NCBI RefSeq assembly: GCF_025263565.1
Contig: NZ_CP079865.1
Location: 1,302,001 to 1,366,000, forward strand
DNA from: Mycobacterium sp. SMC-8
GTDB lineage: Bacteria; Actinomycetota; Actinomycetes; Mycobacteriales; Mycobacteriaceae
Direction of reading: 5' to 3'
Length of the DNA stretch: 64,000 nucleotides
The position numbers and the translations under genes were made by a program. The notes beneath the pieces are model-generated. The model saw only the letters and a list, made by a program, of their open reading frames with translations. It was not told the origin of the DNA and searched no databases. Positions 26,896 to 35,030 of this stretch are shown piece after piece. How positions within the stretch are numbered: the first letter of the stretch is position 1; every line of letters begins with the position of its first letter.

Positions 26896-27366
26896 ATGAA
26901 TACCGTCCTGTACTTCAGCGCCAGCGGCGCCGTGTATGAAACCCGCGCCTACACGAAAGCCGACATCGACAAGCTCATCCAGGATCAGGGTCTGCACTGC
27001 TTGACCAGCGCCGACAACCAGTTCGACTTCTGGTTCAGCCCGGCCGCCCGCGGCTGCCAACGCCGCGCCAACCAGATCGCCACCGAACTGCTGATGGCGA
27101 CCACCGATTTCACCGCCAAGACCGTCCCGCTGTTGCGCGGCAGCGTGGTCGTGGCCACGCATGACGCCGAGGGAGACCTCGACGGCCTCAGCTGGCAACA
27201 GCTTGATGCCCTCGCCGAGCTCAATCGGTCGATCTCCGCGCGCGACGAACGGTTGCTGCAGCGCCGGATCGTGCGTGATGAGCGCCGACAGCGCCGTGCC
27301 GCCGAGGCTGCGCAGCCGGCGTTCGTGAGCTGCTCGCGTCCCCGCACATCGGTCCGCCTCGGCTGA
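26896..27366 (+). CDS. Hypothetical protein, 156 aa
   Basis: The N-terminus (MNTVLYFSASGAVYETRAYTKADIDKL) looks like a small beta-alpha domain, and the C-terminal half is strongly Arg-rich (ERLLQRRIVRDERRQRRAAEA). No signal peptide, no recognised family. Its ending overlaps nothing on the plus strand and is convergent with the gene at 27367. Codon use and an intact frame support a real gene. Confidence 0.6.
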   Translation: MNTVLYFSASGAVYETRAYTKADIDKLIQDQGLHCLTSADNQFDFWFSPAARGCQRRANQIATELLMATTDFTAKTVPLLRGSVVVATHDAEGDLDGLSWQQLDALAELNRSISARDERLLQRRIVRDERRQRRAAEAAQPAFVSCSRPRTSVRLG

Positions 27367-27615
27367 TCACCGGCCGGGACCGTACAGGCCGGGCAGCAAC
27401 TCCGGATCGCCCGGTGTCCAGGTATTCGCGAACTGGGACCGGTTACCCAGCGCCGCGGCGCGGTCGACGACGGCGTTGCCAAGTTCCACTTGCGCCGGTT
27501 CCCAGGCCTTCAGCGCCCTGACAATGTCGTCACATTTGCCGAGGTGTTCGTAGAGCGCCCCCGCGTCGGCGGCGGCCGTCGGTGCCGACGGTTTTCGCGC
27601 AACGTGGCGCGCCAT
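27367..27615 (-). CDS. Hypothetical protein, about 82 aa
   Basis: ATG 27615 gives MARHVARKPSAPTAAADAGALYEHLGKCDDIVRALKAWEPAQVELGNA, a short helical protein. A TTG at 27699 would add 28 residues (RLENLRRRRLYPDLQHEY). It abuts the previous gene stop to stop. No family recognised and the start is uncertain. Confidence 0.5.
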   Translation of the reverse strand: MARHVARKPSAPTAAADAGALYEHLGKCDDIVRALKAWEPAQVELGNAVVDRAAALGNRSQFANTWTPGDPELLPGLYGPGR

Positions 27616-27720
27616 CCGATATACCCTCGCATACTCGTGCTGCAGATCCGGGTACAGGCGACGACGCCGCAGGTTCTCGAGCCGGATTAGCGGCGGCAAC
27701 CGTGGGGTATGTGGGTCGGC

Positions 27721-27849
27721 ATGACATCTTCGGAAGAAAACGTAACGTCCGAGTCGGCCAAGGAACCCGACGTGCTGGCGCCTGCGACTCCGGGTGCCGA
27801 GGCCCTGCCCCTTCCCGAGGACGAGGTCGACAAGCCTTCGGAGGGCTGA
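27721..27849 (+). CDS. Small acidic protein, 42 aa
   Basis: ATG 27721 to TGA 27849 encodes a Glu/Asp/Pro-rich peptide (MTSSEENVTSESAKEP..., ending EDEVDKPSEG) followed directly by a strong terminator. Size and composition resemble small disordered mycobacterial proteins, but coding status is not proven. Confidence 0.4.
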   Translation: MTSSEENVTSESAKEPDVLAPATPGAEALPLPEDEVDKPSEG

Positions 27850-27862
27850 CGAGTAGACGGAA

Positions 27863-27891
27863 CCGGCCCCCTGCCCGAGGCAGGGGGCCGG
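27863..27891. terminator. Perfect 13-bp hairpin terminator, bidirectional
   Basis: CCGGCCCCCTGCC at 27863-27875 pairs perfectly with 27879-27891 around a CGA loop. It lies between the small acidic ORF (plus) and the end of the secreted acidic-tail gene (minus), so it probably serves both directions. There is no U-run. Confidence 0.8.
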
Positions 27892-27905
27892 CTCGTGTCA
27901 GCACC

Positions 27906-29267
27906 TCACTCGTCGCCGGAGCCCGACTCGGACTCCGCACCCTCGACCTCCGCACCCTCGACCTCGCCGCCGGTGACGTCATCGTCCCCGCCGGCCTCGG
28001 AATCGGTGGCGGCCTGGCCGGCGTCCTCGACCCCCGTCGTATCGTCGTCCTCGACCACCTCGGCGTCCTCGTCCTCGACCACCTCGGTGGGCTCCCCGGC
28101 CTCCGGGGTCACCTCGGGTTCGGTGGCGGGAACCTCGGCCTCGACCGCGCTGTCCACGGTATCCGTGGCAGGTTCGGCCTCGGTGCCGGTCCCGTCCTCG
28201 TCGCCGGTCGAGACCAGGTTGACCTCGGTGCCGTCGACATCGAACGTGAACGTCGCGGCCTGGGCCGGCGTCGGGTCCGGCGCAGAAGCCGCCGCGGGCA
28301 CCGGTTCCGGCTTCTTCAGCGCCGCCGCGATCGTCTGGGGCAGCTTGACGAACAGTGCGTCGAGGGTGCCGCCGGCCGAGAACAGACCGGGGAAGTTCTC
28401 CGGGCTGTAAATCGGGTCGCCGTTCTCGTCGTGGCCGAAGTAGGGCTTGTAGCCGTTGAGGAATGCACCGGTGATCAGACCGGGGGCGTTGACCAGCGCG
28501 GTGAAAGCATCCTTGAGGTTGCCCTCCTTGATCGACGCGAACACGGTGTCGGCGACGTTCATCGCGGCGAAGAACGCGGTGATCGGCGGGGACATCAAGC
28601 CCTTGGAGATCGTGACGATGTTGCCGCGGGTGATCAGCGAGTCGTACACGCGGCCGACCGCGTCGAACATCGCCTTCGGGATGGTCAGGATCGACGTCAG
28701 CGGGAACGCCACGTTCTCCAACAGAACCAGGCCCCACGTGTTGAGCTCGACCAGCGCCTCGGTGAACTGCCCCTGGCCGAGGAACTCGGCCGCGGCCTGC
28801 AGCCGGACCGGCAGGTTGGTCAGTGAACGCTGCACACCCTCGGCGGTACCGACGAGACCGGTGCCGCGGCGGGTGCCGGCCTGCTCGGCCGTCATACCCC
28901 AGATCGTCTTGAGGTGGCCGAGCTGGTTCTCGCCGATCTGGTTCAGGATCGGGAACGGGGTGTTCCACAGCGACGAACCGATGGCGCCGATCTGCGTGAA
29001 CGTGGTGGTGATGGTGTTCTGCCAGACCAGCAGCGGGTTCTCCAGCACCGGGTTGGCGGTCAGCGCAACGGCGGCCTGCCGGATCTCCGGCGCCGACGGC
29101 AGCGGCGCCACGGGGTTCACCGCAATGGCGCCGGCAGCAACCACCGCGGCGCCACTCACCACGAACTTGTTTACTCGCGAAGCCGACTTGGCGGCCCTCG
29201 GCTGGGCCCCGACGCCGAACCCGACCGGAAGTGCTTGTTGCACGGATACTCCTTTTGAACTGGTCAT
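27906..29267 (-). CDS. Secreted protein with long acidic C-terminal tail, function unknown
   Basis: About 453 residues. The N-terminus (MTSSKGVSVQQ...) carries a long n-region and a hydrophobic export segment (VVSGAAVVAAGAIAVNPVAPLPSA). Residues about 70-320 form an Ala/Leu/Phe-rich helical domain without recognised motifs. The last 120 residues are nearly all Asp, Glu, Thr, Ala and Gly. ATG 29267 is preceded by AAGGGGGG; a TTG at 29318 is an alternative. It resembles uncharacterised mycobacterial cell-envelope proteins. The acidic tail resembles the linker of the giant protein at 57751. Confidence 0.7.
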   Translation of the reverse strand: MTSSKGVSVQQALPVGFGVGAQPRAAKSASRVNKFVVSGAAVVAAGAIAVNPVAPLPSAPEIRQAAVALTANPVLENPLLVWQNTITTTFTQIGAIGSSLWNTPFPILNQIGENQLGHLKTIWGMTAEQAGTRRGTGLVGTAEGVQRSLTNLPVRLQAAAEFLGQGQFTEALVELNTWGLVLLENVAFPLTSILTIPKAMFDAVGRVYDSLITRGNIVTISKGLMSPPITAFFAAMNVADTVFASIKEGNLKDAFTALVNAPGLITGAFLNGYKPYFGHDENGDPIYSPENFPGLFSAGGTLDALFVKLPQTIAAALKKPEPVPAAASAPDPTPAQAATFTFDVDGTEVNLVSTGDEDGTGTEAEPATDTVDSAVEAEVPATEPEVTPEAGEPTEVVEDEDAEVVEDDDTTGVEDAGQAATDSEAGGDDDVTGGEVEGAEVEGAESESGSGDE

Positions 29268-29359
29268 CGCCCCCCTTGGGCGCGCTCGAAACTTAGCTGA
29301 GGGTTCCCTAAGAAGCAATAGGGTTGGCTAACTTCAATTAGCTTCTCTCGATAATTGGC

Positions 29360-29388
29360 TTTGCTGACCCAGCCAAACGCTCAGCAAA
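29360..29388. promoter_or_regulatory. Inverted repeat in an AT-rich intergenic region
   Basis: TTTGCTGA and TCAGCAAA form a perfect 8-bp inverted repeat with a 13-base spacer. A third copy of TCAGCAAA lies at 29460-29467. The 223-bp region between the acidic-tail protein (minus) and the amidase (plus) is AT-rich for this genome, consistent with divergent promoters, and could be a regulator site. Confidence 0.4.
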
Positions 29389-29490
29389 CTCAATGCTCAA
29401 ACATCCGAGTGGCTTTCCCGCGGATTTTGCGCGGCGGTCAAAAAGCTGCGGCGCGGGCGTCAGCAAAGCAGGGGACGCTACGGTCGAGTC

Positions 29491-30960
29491 GTGGATTTTG
29501 ATGAATACCGCGCCCAGGACGCGACCGGCCTGGCTCAGCTGGTGGCCGACAGACAGGTGAGCGCCGACGAGTTGATGGCCGTCGCGCGCGCCCGCGCTGC
29601 CGAGGTGAACCCGCGGATCAACGCGATCGTGCGCGACGTGGCGGCCGACCCCGCCACGGCGGCCCCCGGCCCGTTCGCCGGCGTGCCGTTCCTGATCAAG
29701 GACCTTGCGCAGGACTACGCAGGCGTGCCCAGTTCACGCGGGTCCCGCGCGCTGATGTCGACGCCGGCGCGCGAGCACGCGACGATCGTGCAGCGCTGGA
29801 TCGACGCCGGCCTGGTCATCTTCGGTAAAACCAACACCCCGGAATTCGGCGCCAAGGGAATCACCGAACCCGTCGCATGGGGTCCGGCGCGCAATCCATG
29901 GGACCGCAGCCGCACCCCGGGCGGGTCCTCGGGCGGTTCCGCTGCCGCCGTCGCTGCGGGGATCGTGCCGTGCGCGGGCGCGAACGACGGTGGCGGATCG
30001 ATCCGTATCCCGGCGGCCTGCTGCGGATTGGTCGGCTTGAAGCCGAGTCGCGGGCTGACGCCGATGGGGCCGGAGACCGGCGAGTCGATGCACGGATCGG
30101 CGGTGCAGGGGGTCGTGTCGCGCACCGTCCGCGACACCGCCGCGATGCTCGATGTCATCAGCGGCGGCGAACCCTGGGGCCCGTTCGCACCCGCAATCCC
30201 GAACGCGCCCTTCGCTTCCTGCGTCGGACAAGATCCCGGCCGGCTGCACATCGGGGTACGGGTCCCGACGGCGATCACGCCTTCACCGCACCGTGAGGCG
30301 TTCGCCGCGGTTGAGGCGACCGTGCGCACGCTGACCGAACTCGGGCACCACGTCGAGGAGCTACCGCAGGCCCCGTTCGACGACGCAGCACTGGCCCGCG
30401 ATTTTCTCCTGACCTGGTTCGTCTACACCGCTTGGGAATTGGAGGATGCGAAGCGGCTCACCGGCGCCGGAGACGACGCTTTCGAGCGGGATACCCTGAT
30501 CCTGGCCGCGATCGGTCGCGCCACCAGCAGCGTCGACTACGTCGACGCGGTGCAGCGCCGCCACGAGCACACCCGGCGTCTGACCGCCTACTTCGAGTCG
30601 TACGACCTGCTGCTGACTCCGACGCTGGCCACTCCCCCGCCGACCATTGGTGAGTTCGACCTGCCGGTGGTGTTGCAGAAAGCCTCGGACGTGTTGCTCA
30701 AAACGCGCACCGCGAGCCTGCTGCGCTTCACCAAGCTCGTCGACGACATCGTCGACAAGAACCTCGGCTGGGTGCCGTACACCCAGTTGGCGAATATCAC
30801 CGGCCGCCCGGCGATTTCGCTGCCGTTGCACTGGACCGCAGACGGCCTGCCGTTCGGTGTGCAGTTCGTCGCACCGCTTGACGGTGAGTCACTGCTGATC
30901 CGGCTGGCGGCCCAGCTGGAGCGGGCGACGCCGTGGATCGACCGGGTGCCACCGGTGTGA
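29491..30960 (+). CDS. Amidase (amidase signature family)
   Basis: A 489-residue amidase hydrolysing a carboxamide to acid plus ammonia. The catalytic triad is readable: Lys70 in GVPFLIKDLA, cis-Ser at 146/147 in TPGGSSGGSAAAVAAG and nucleophile Ser170 in NDGGGSIRIPAACCGLVGLKPSRG. GTG start at 29491. It is convergent with the nitrile hydratase operon and ends one base before it, so the pair could turn nitriles into acids via amides. Substrate unknown. Confidence 0.9.
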   Translation: MDFDEYRAQDATGLAQLVADRQVSADELMAVARARAAEVNPRINAIVRDVAADPATAAPGPFAGVPFLIKDLAQDYAGVPSSRGSRALMSTPAREHATIVQRWIDAGLVIFGKTNTPEFGAKGITEPVAWGPARNPWDRSRTPGGSSGGSAAAVAAGIVPCAGANDGGGSIRIPAACCGLVGLKPSRGLTPMGPETGESMHGSAVQGVVSRTVRDTAAMLDVISGGEPWGPFAPAIPNAPFASCVGQDPGRLHIGVRVPTAITPSPHREAFAAVEATVRTLTELGHHVEELPQAPFDDAALARDFLLTWFVYTAWELEDAKRLTGAGDDAFERDTLILAAIGRATSSVDYVDAVQRRHEHTRRLTAYFESYDLLLTPTLATPPPTIGEFDLPVVLQKASDVLLKTRTASLLRFTKLVDDIVDKNLGWVPYTQLANITGRPAISLPLHWTADGLPFGVQFVAPLDGESLLIRLAAQLERATPWIDRVPPV

Positions 30961-30961
30961 A

Positions 30962-31639
30962 TCACGCCGGGTTGAACAGCCGCGGCTCCAGCCATGCACC
31001 GTTCTTGAGCCGCTCCAGGGACTTCGCGCCGGCCAGCACACCGAGGTCGGCGAGTGGTTCGACGATGATCACCAGCAGGTAGGCGGCCCCGAAGATCGCC
31101 ACACTGCTGACCGCTTCGGCCGTGAAGCCCTCCCCGTAGAGCGCCCAGAACGCCACCCAGGACACGATGCCGGCCTGGTAGGTGGCCGAAAGCGCAAGGG
31201 CTTGGCGGTATTTGAGGTCGACGTAGCGGGTGTCGGGTGCGATCGTCCTGCCCGCCACGTACTGGAGCGCGAACAGCGGAACCAACAGCGTGGTGAGGTT
31301 CATGCCGTATTGCGGAAGGTCGAACGGGGCGAAGGCCATGCCCTGTATGAGGAGGCCGAGCGAGAGCCCGAACGCCGCCGGCGCCGCGCCGAACAGCAGA
31401 AAAAGCGTGGAACCCAGGATCAGGTGCACCTCGGACACCCCCACCGGGTAGTGCGGGAGAACCTGGAAGAACACGAGTGTCAGCGCGGTGGTCGCCGCTG
31501 CGCCCAGCATCAAAGACCCTGCGCCGCGGTCTTTGACGTGCTTGCCCATCGCGGTCAGCGCATAGGCGCCGACGCCGGCCGCTGTGGCGTAGCTGAGGAC
31601 GATCTTCGCGCCTTCGACGATTCCTGGCTCGATGTGCAT
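30962..31639 (-). CDS. cbiM: CbiM-like cobalt ECF transporter S-component/permease
   Basis: A 225-residue integral membrane protein with about six to seven helices. The N-terminus MHIEPGIVEG keeps His2, which in CbiM/NikM together with the N-terminal amine coordinates Co2+ or Ni2+; this decides the ATG 31639 start. No cbiN, cbiQ or cbiO gene lies nearby. It is the last gene of a cobalt-type nitrile hydratase operon, suggesting dedicated cobalt supply. Confidence 0.8.
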   Translation of the reverse strand: MHIEPGIVEGAKIVLSYATAAGVGAYALTAMGKHVKDRGAGSLMLGAAATTALTLVFFQVLPHYPVGVSEVHLILGSTLFLLFGAAPAAFGLSLGLLIQGMAFAPFDLPQYGMNLTTLLVPLFALQYVAGRTIAPDTRYVDLKYRQALALSATYQAGIVSWVAFWALYGEGFTAEAVSSVAIFGAAYLLVIIVEPLADLGVLAGAKSLERLKNGAWLEPRLFNPA

Positions 31640-31661
31640 CGCTGTGCCTTTCGTGGGGAGT

Positions 31662-31970
31662 TCAATGGTGGTCGTCGGAGACCGCGTGGTCACCGTCGTC
31701 GGTAGCAAGGGGTTTGGTGAGCAGCTCTCGCTGTTGCACAACGTCTTCCAGCGCGGTGACCCAGTGGTCGTAGTACTGCCATTCGCCGCGGTCGGTCTCC
31801 GCGGACGCCTCCCACGCACCGATCGTGTCGATCAGGCTCTGCTGGAAGTCACTCCACGGGTAGTGCCCGAACTCCGACAGCGCCAGGGCCAGCCCGAAGG
31901 CTCGGCGCTGCCAGTCGTGGTCGAAGGACGGGGCAGCCTGATCGGTGGTGCAGGTGCTGTGCAGTTTCAT
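31662..31970 (-). CDS. Nitrile hydratase accessory/activator protein (P14K type)
   Basis: A 102-residue protein related to the N-terminal part of nitrile hydratase beta subunits (DWQRRAFGLALALSEFGHYPWSDFQQSLIDTIGAWE). Such activators form a complex with the alpha subunit and exchange it to load cobalt and oxidise the metal-site cysteines. ATGA overlap with the alpha gene. The His/Asp-rich end (DDGDHAVSDDHH) might bind metal. Confidence 0.83.
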   Translation of the reverse strand: MKLHSTCTTDQAAPSFDHDWQRRAFGLALALSEFGHYPWSDFQQSLIDTIGAWEASAETDRGEWQYYDHWVTALEDVVQQRELLTKPLATDDGDHAVSDDHH

Positions 31971-32587
31971 ACCGGCTGCCCCGCGAGCGCCACGCCCATC
32001 ATCGACTCGGTGGTGACCAGCTCCATCAGTTCGTCATCCGTCAGATCTTCGGTGCGCGAGGGCCTTTCGGGGATGACGAACCACCGGGAATGACCGCTGG
32101 AGTCCCACACCTTGATCTCGGTGTCGTCCGGCAGAGCCACCCCGACCTCGGCGAGCACTGTGCGCGGTTCGCGCGCGGCACGGGCGCGGAACACCGGATC
32201 TTTGTACCAGTAGGGCGGCAGCCCCAGCACCGGCCACGGGAAGCACGAGCACAGCGTGCAGATCACCAGGTTGTGCACTCCCGGCCCGTTCGCCACGGCC
32301 TGCAGGTGTTCGCCTTCGGCGCCGGCCATCCCCTCGGGCAGATCGAGTTCGGCCAGTGCGGCCGGGGTGTCGATCACCACCCGCGCGGCGAAATCCGGAT
32401 CCGTCCACGCCTTCACGACGATCTTCTTTCCGTTCAGCGGTGTCATCTCGGATTCGAAGTAGGACAACACCTTCTCCACGGTCTGGCTGGTGATGACACC
32501 CTTCTCGATCAGCAGTCGCTCCAGCGCCGCGACGCGGTCGGCGCTGGACTTCTCCCGGTCGGCCGGGTAGGCGAACTGGTCGGTCAT
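31967..32587 (-). CDS. nthA: Nitrile hydratase alpha subunit, cobalt type
   Basis: A 206-residue alpha subunit. The metal site is VICTLCSCFPWPVLGLPPYWYK: Cys110, Cys113, Ser114 and Cys115, with Thr111 marking the cobalt type (iron types have Ser there). In the family two of the cysteines become sulfinic and sulfenic acids. It hydrates nitriles to amides as an alpha-beta heterodimer. ATGA overlaps link it to beta upstream and the activator downstream. ATG 32587. Confidence 0.92.
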   Translation of the reverse strand: MTDQFAYPADREKSSADRVAALERLLIEKGVITSQTVEKVLSYFESEMTPLNGKKIVVKAWTDPDFAARVVIDTPAALAELDLPEGMAGAEGEHLQAVANGPGVHNLVICTLCSCFPWPVLGLPPYWYKDPVFRARAAREPRTVLAEVGVALPDDTEIKVWDSSGHSRWFVIPERPSRTEDLTDDELMELVTTESMMGVALAGQPV

Positions 32588-33324
32588 TGAGAATCCTCCT
32601 CGACAGGTTGCAGGTATGCCTCGAAAAGTTCGGCGTACAGGGTGTTGGCGCCCGGCTCCGCACGCGGACCCCACAACTCGTCGGGGGCGAACTCGACGAT
32701 GTAGATCGGCATCGGATCACCGATACCGTCCCCGGTGTGGACGAAGTAGCCGTAGTCGCCCTCGAAGATTCGTCGCACAGTGCCGGTGCGGGACCGCAGA
32801 TAGCCGGGCAGCCGGGTGTGCGCCCCCGCAGGAACGTCGGTGATGCGCACCTGCTGACCGACGCCGAACCGCGGGTGCGCCACGTCGCGGCGCGGGCTGT
32901 CGCCGCGACGCAGGTAGTCGATCACCTGGTCGTCGATCGCCTGCCCCGACGGGTCTTCGGCCTGAGTGCCGGCTGCGCCGAGGGACTCGAGGAGCTCGTC
33001 CTCGGTCACGTAACCCCTGTCGATGAAGAACTGCGTGATGCCGCCGAGCCACTTCTCGTAGTAGCGGAACTTGAAGTAGTCGAACGGATTCATCGCTTCC
33101 GCACCGGTCCGCAGGTCGGCCCACGTCCATTCGTCGCGGAACGCGGTCGGCACGTCGGCGATCGGATACTCCGGCAATGCCGACCCCAGATGATTGCTCA
33201 AACCCATCATCGCGACGTGGATGCCGAAGATCCGCTTCTCCCAGTCCTCGACGAAAACCCGCTTCTCCAGATTCAGCGGTTGGGGCAGCCCTTCGAGACC
33301 CCCCAGATGATGCTGCAGTTTCAC
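32584..33324 (-). CDS. nthB: Nitrile hydratase beta subunit
   Basis: A 246-residue beta subunit (GLEGLPQPLNLEKRVFVEDWEKRIFGIHVAMMG, then HPRFGVGQQVRI and a C-terminal SH3-like barrel YIVEFAPDELWG). The GTG start at 33324 (VKLQHHLGGLEG) overlaps the preceding DUF1097 stop as GTGA; a long upstream in-frame extension is the antiparallel reading of that gene. The order beta-alpha is the usual one for cobalt enzymes. Confidence 0.9.
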   Translation of the reverse strand: MKLQHHLGGLEGLPQPLNLEKRVFVEDWEKRIFGIHVAMMGLSNHLGSALPEYPIADVPTAFRDEWTWADLRTGAEAMNPFDYFKFRYYEKWLGGITQFFIDRGYVTEDELLESLGAAGTQAEDPSGQAIDDQVIDYLRRGDSPRRDVAHPRFGVGQQVRITDVPAGAHTRLPGYLRSRTGTVRRIFEGDYGYFVHTGDGIGDPMPIYIVEFAPDELWGPRAEPGANTLYAELFEAYLQPVEEDSQ

Positions 33325-33854
33325 GCCGTCGCACCTTCCGTGTCGGGGCGCCCGGCCGCAGCCGTCGGCGCCGTTCTTGTCATCACCGCGGCGAGGTATT
33401 CGGAGACGATTCCGAAGGTCGCCCCCAGCACGCAGGCAGATGCGGCCACCAGGCCGGGATGCGAGATGCTCGTGGCGGTGACCAACTGCCCGGTCCCCGC
33501 CACGGTCGACACCGTGGAGGCGAACCCCACCACCACGGCGGGCGTGGTGGACAACAGCCCCACCCAGGACGCCTGCACCATCAGCGCGCTGCCCACCCCG
33601 ACGGCGATCGCGGTGACCGCCAGACTTCCGCCGAGAAGATGGGCGGCAAAGAGGCTCCCGCAGGCGATGGCGACACCGACCAGGTTGCTCGCCACCGACC
33701 GCACCCAACCCGCCGGCCCGCCGCCGACGAAGAAGAACGACGCCCATGCCAGGAACACCACCCAGATGGGGACGGTGACCACCATCGCGGTGAACGCCAC
33801 CGCCAGCCCGCCGAGCACCCCGATGCTCAGCGTCAGCGCAGACCGTGAATCCAT
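33321..33854 (-). CDS. DUF1097-like integral membrane protein
   Basis: A 177-residue protein with about five or six hydrophobic helices (LTLSIGVLGGLAVAFTAMV, IWVVFLAWASFFFVGGGPAGW). The W-x-x-F-x-A-W-x-x-F-F-x-G-G pattern fits DUF1097. It is first in the nitrile hydratase operon with GTGA coupling to beta, which suggests uptake of nitrile or another role in the pathway. No transport evidence beyond topology and context; an HPP-family label is an alternative. Confidence 0.7.
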   Translation of the reverse strand: MDSRSALTLSIGVLGGLAVAFTAMVVTVPIWVVFLAWASFFFVGGGPAGWVRSVASNLVGVAIACGSLFAAHLLGGSLAVTAIAVGVGSALMVQASWVGLLSTTPAVVVGFASTVSTVAGTGQLVTATSISHPGLVAASACVLGATFGIVSEYLAAVMTRTAPTAAAGRPDTEGATA

Positions 33855-34066
33855 AGAGTTCCACCTCGCTTGATCGACCGGACCCGAATAACGTTGAGCG
33901 GACCGTGTTTCGGCGACGTAAAGTCACCATTGCCACCGGTGTCCGACATGGACGTGGTTTGTGCGGAACAGGACACGGGCAACAGCCGACCGACCGACCC
34001 GGACACAAGGTGGACAAATCCGGACATCGCACCACGTGTGGTCCCCGTACCGGCGACGCTGACGCG
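33855..34066. promoter_or_regulatory. Divergent control region of the nitrile hydratase operon
   Basis: 212 bp between the DUF1097 start (minus) and a GlxA-type regulator (plus). It contains repeated TGTCC/GGACA-type motifs (33941-33960 and around 33990-34025), which could be half-sites for the AraC-type activator. I cannot define a precise operator or promoter. Confidence 0.4.
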
Positions 34067-35002
34067 ATGAACATCCCCGCCGACACCCGGTCACGGCATA
34101 TCGCCGTTCTGGTCTTCGACGGTGTCCGCACACTCGACCTGACCGGGCCGCTGGAAGTCTTCGACGTCGCCCAGGTGCTGGGCTGCCGTTATTCGGTCAG
34201 GCTGTACTCGACCTCGGGTACCGCCGCCATCCGGTGCGGCTCGGGACTGTCGATTCACGCGGCGACGTCGCCGCTGCCACCCGACGTCGACACGGTGCTG
34301 GTTCCGGGCGGGGACTGCCTGGTCACGGGCGGTGTGCCCGCACACCTGGATCAAGCCGTCCGCTCGCTCGCGCCGGCGGCGCGGCGGATCGCATCGATCT
34401 GCGCGGGGTCGTTCGCGCTGGGGGCGGCGGGAGTGCTCGACGGTCGCCGCGCGACCACTCACTGGCGGCATCTGGAAGTGTTCGCCGCCCGGCATCCGTC
34501 GACGGCGATCGAACGGGACTCGGTGTACACCCGTGACGGCAACGTCTGGACGTCCGCCGGCGGCACCGCCGCGATCGACCTGGCGCTGGCACTGGTCGCC
34601 GACGACTTCGGCAACGCTGTGGCGCAAGACATCTGCAAAGAGATGGTGCTGCTGGGCAGGCGGTTGGAGGGCCATCCGCAGATCTCGGCTGCCGCGCGCA
34701 CCGCGCGGCCGAAGCACCCCGGACTTGATCGGCTGATGGCCACGATCGTCGTCGATCCCGCCGGGCACTACGAACTCGACGTCGTGGCAGCGCAACTCGG
34801 TCTGAGCCCGCGTCACCTCGCCCGGCTCTTCAAAGCCCAGGTCGGGGTGACGCTGCGGGAGTACGTGGACGGAATCCGATTGGAGAACGCGGTCGGGCTG
34901 GTGCTCGCGGGCGAGTCGTTTCATGCCGCGGCCCGGCGTAGTGGATTACGCTCCGGGGCCCGCGTCCGCGATCACCTGGTCGCTCGCCGGACACCGGCGT
35001 GA
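34067..35002 (+). CDS. GlxA-type transcriptional regulator (DJ-1/PfpI + AraC)
   Basis: A 311-residue protein. The N-terminal DJ-1/PfpI domain (HIAVLVFDGVRTLDLTGPLEVFD, SICAGSFALGAAGVLDGRRATTHWRH) likely binds a ligand, and the C-terminal AraC DNA-binding domain covers about residues 215-311. It is divergent from the nitrile hydratase operon and is its likely activator. The last part of the second helix-turn-helix ends abruptly (RVRDHLVARRTPA); an alternate frame continues with VTPSRHTGFRPYPS, the usual family ending, so a small frame disruption near 34995 is possible. Confidence 0.8.
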   Translation: MNIPADTRSRHIAVLVFDGVRTLDLTGPLEVFDVAQVLGCRYSVRLYSTSGTAAIRCGSGLSIHAATSPLPPDVDTVLVPGGDCLVTGGVPAHLDQAVRSLAPAARRIASICAGSFALGAAGVLDGRRATTHWRHLEVFAARHPSTAIERDSVYTRDGNVWTSAGGTAAIDLALALVADDFGNAVAQDICKEMVLLGRRLEGHPQISAAARTARPKHPGLDRLMATIVVDPAGHYELDVVAAQLGLSPRHLARLFKAQVGVTLREYVDGIRLENAVGLVLAGESFHAAARRSGLRSGARVRDHLVARRTPA

Positions 35003-35030
35003 CGCCATCGCGGCACACCGGCTTCCGGCC

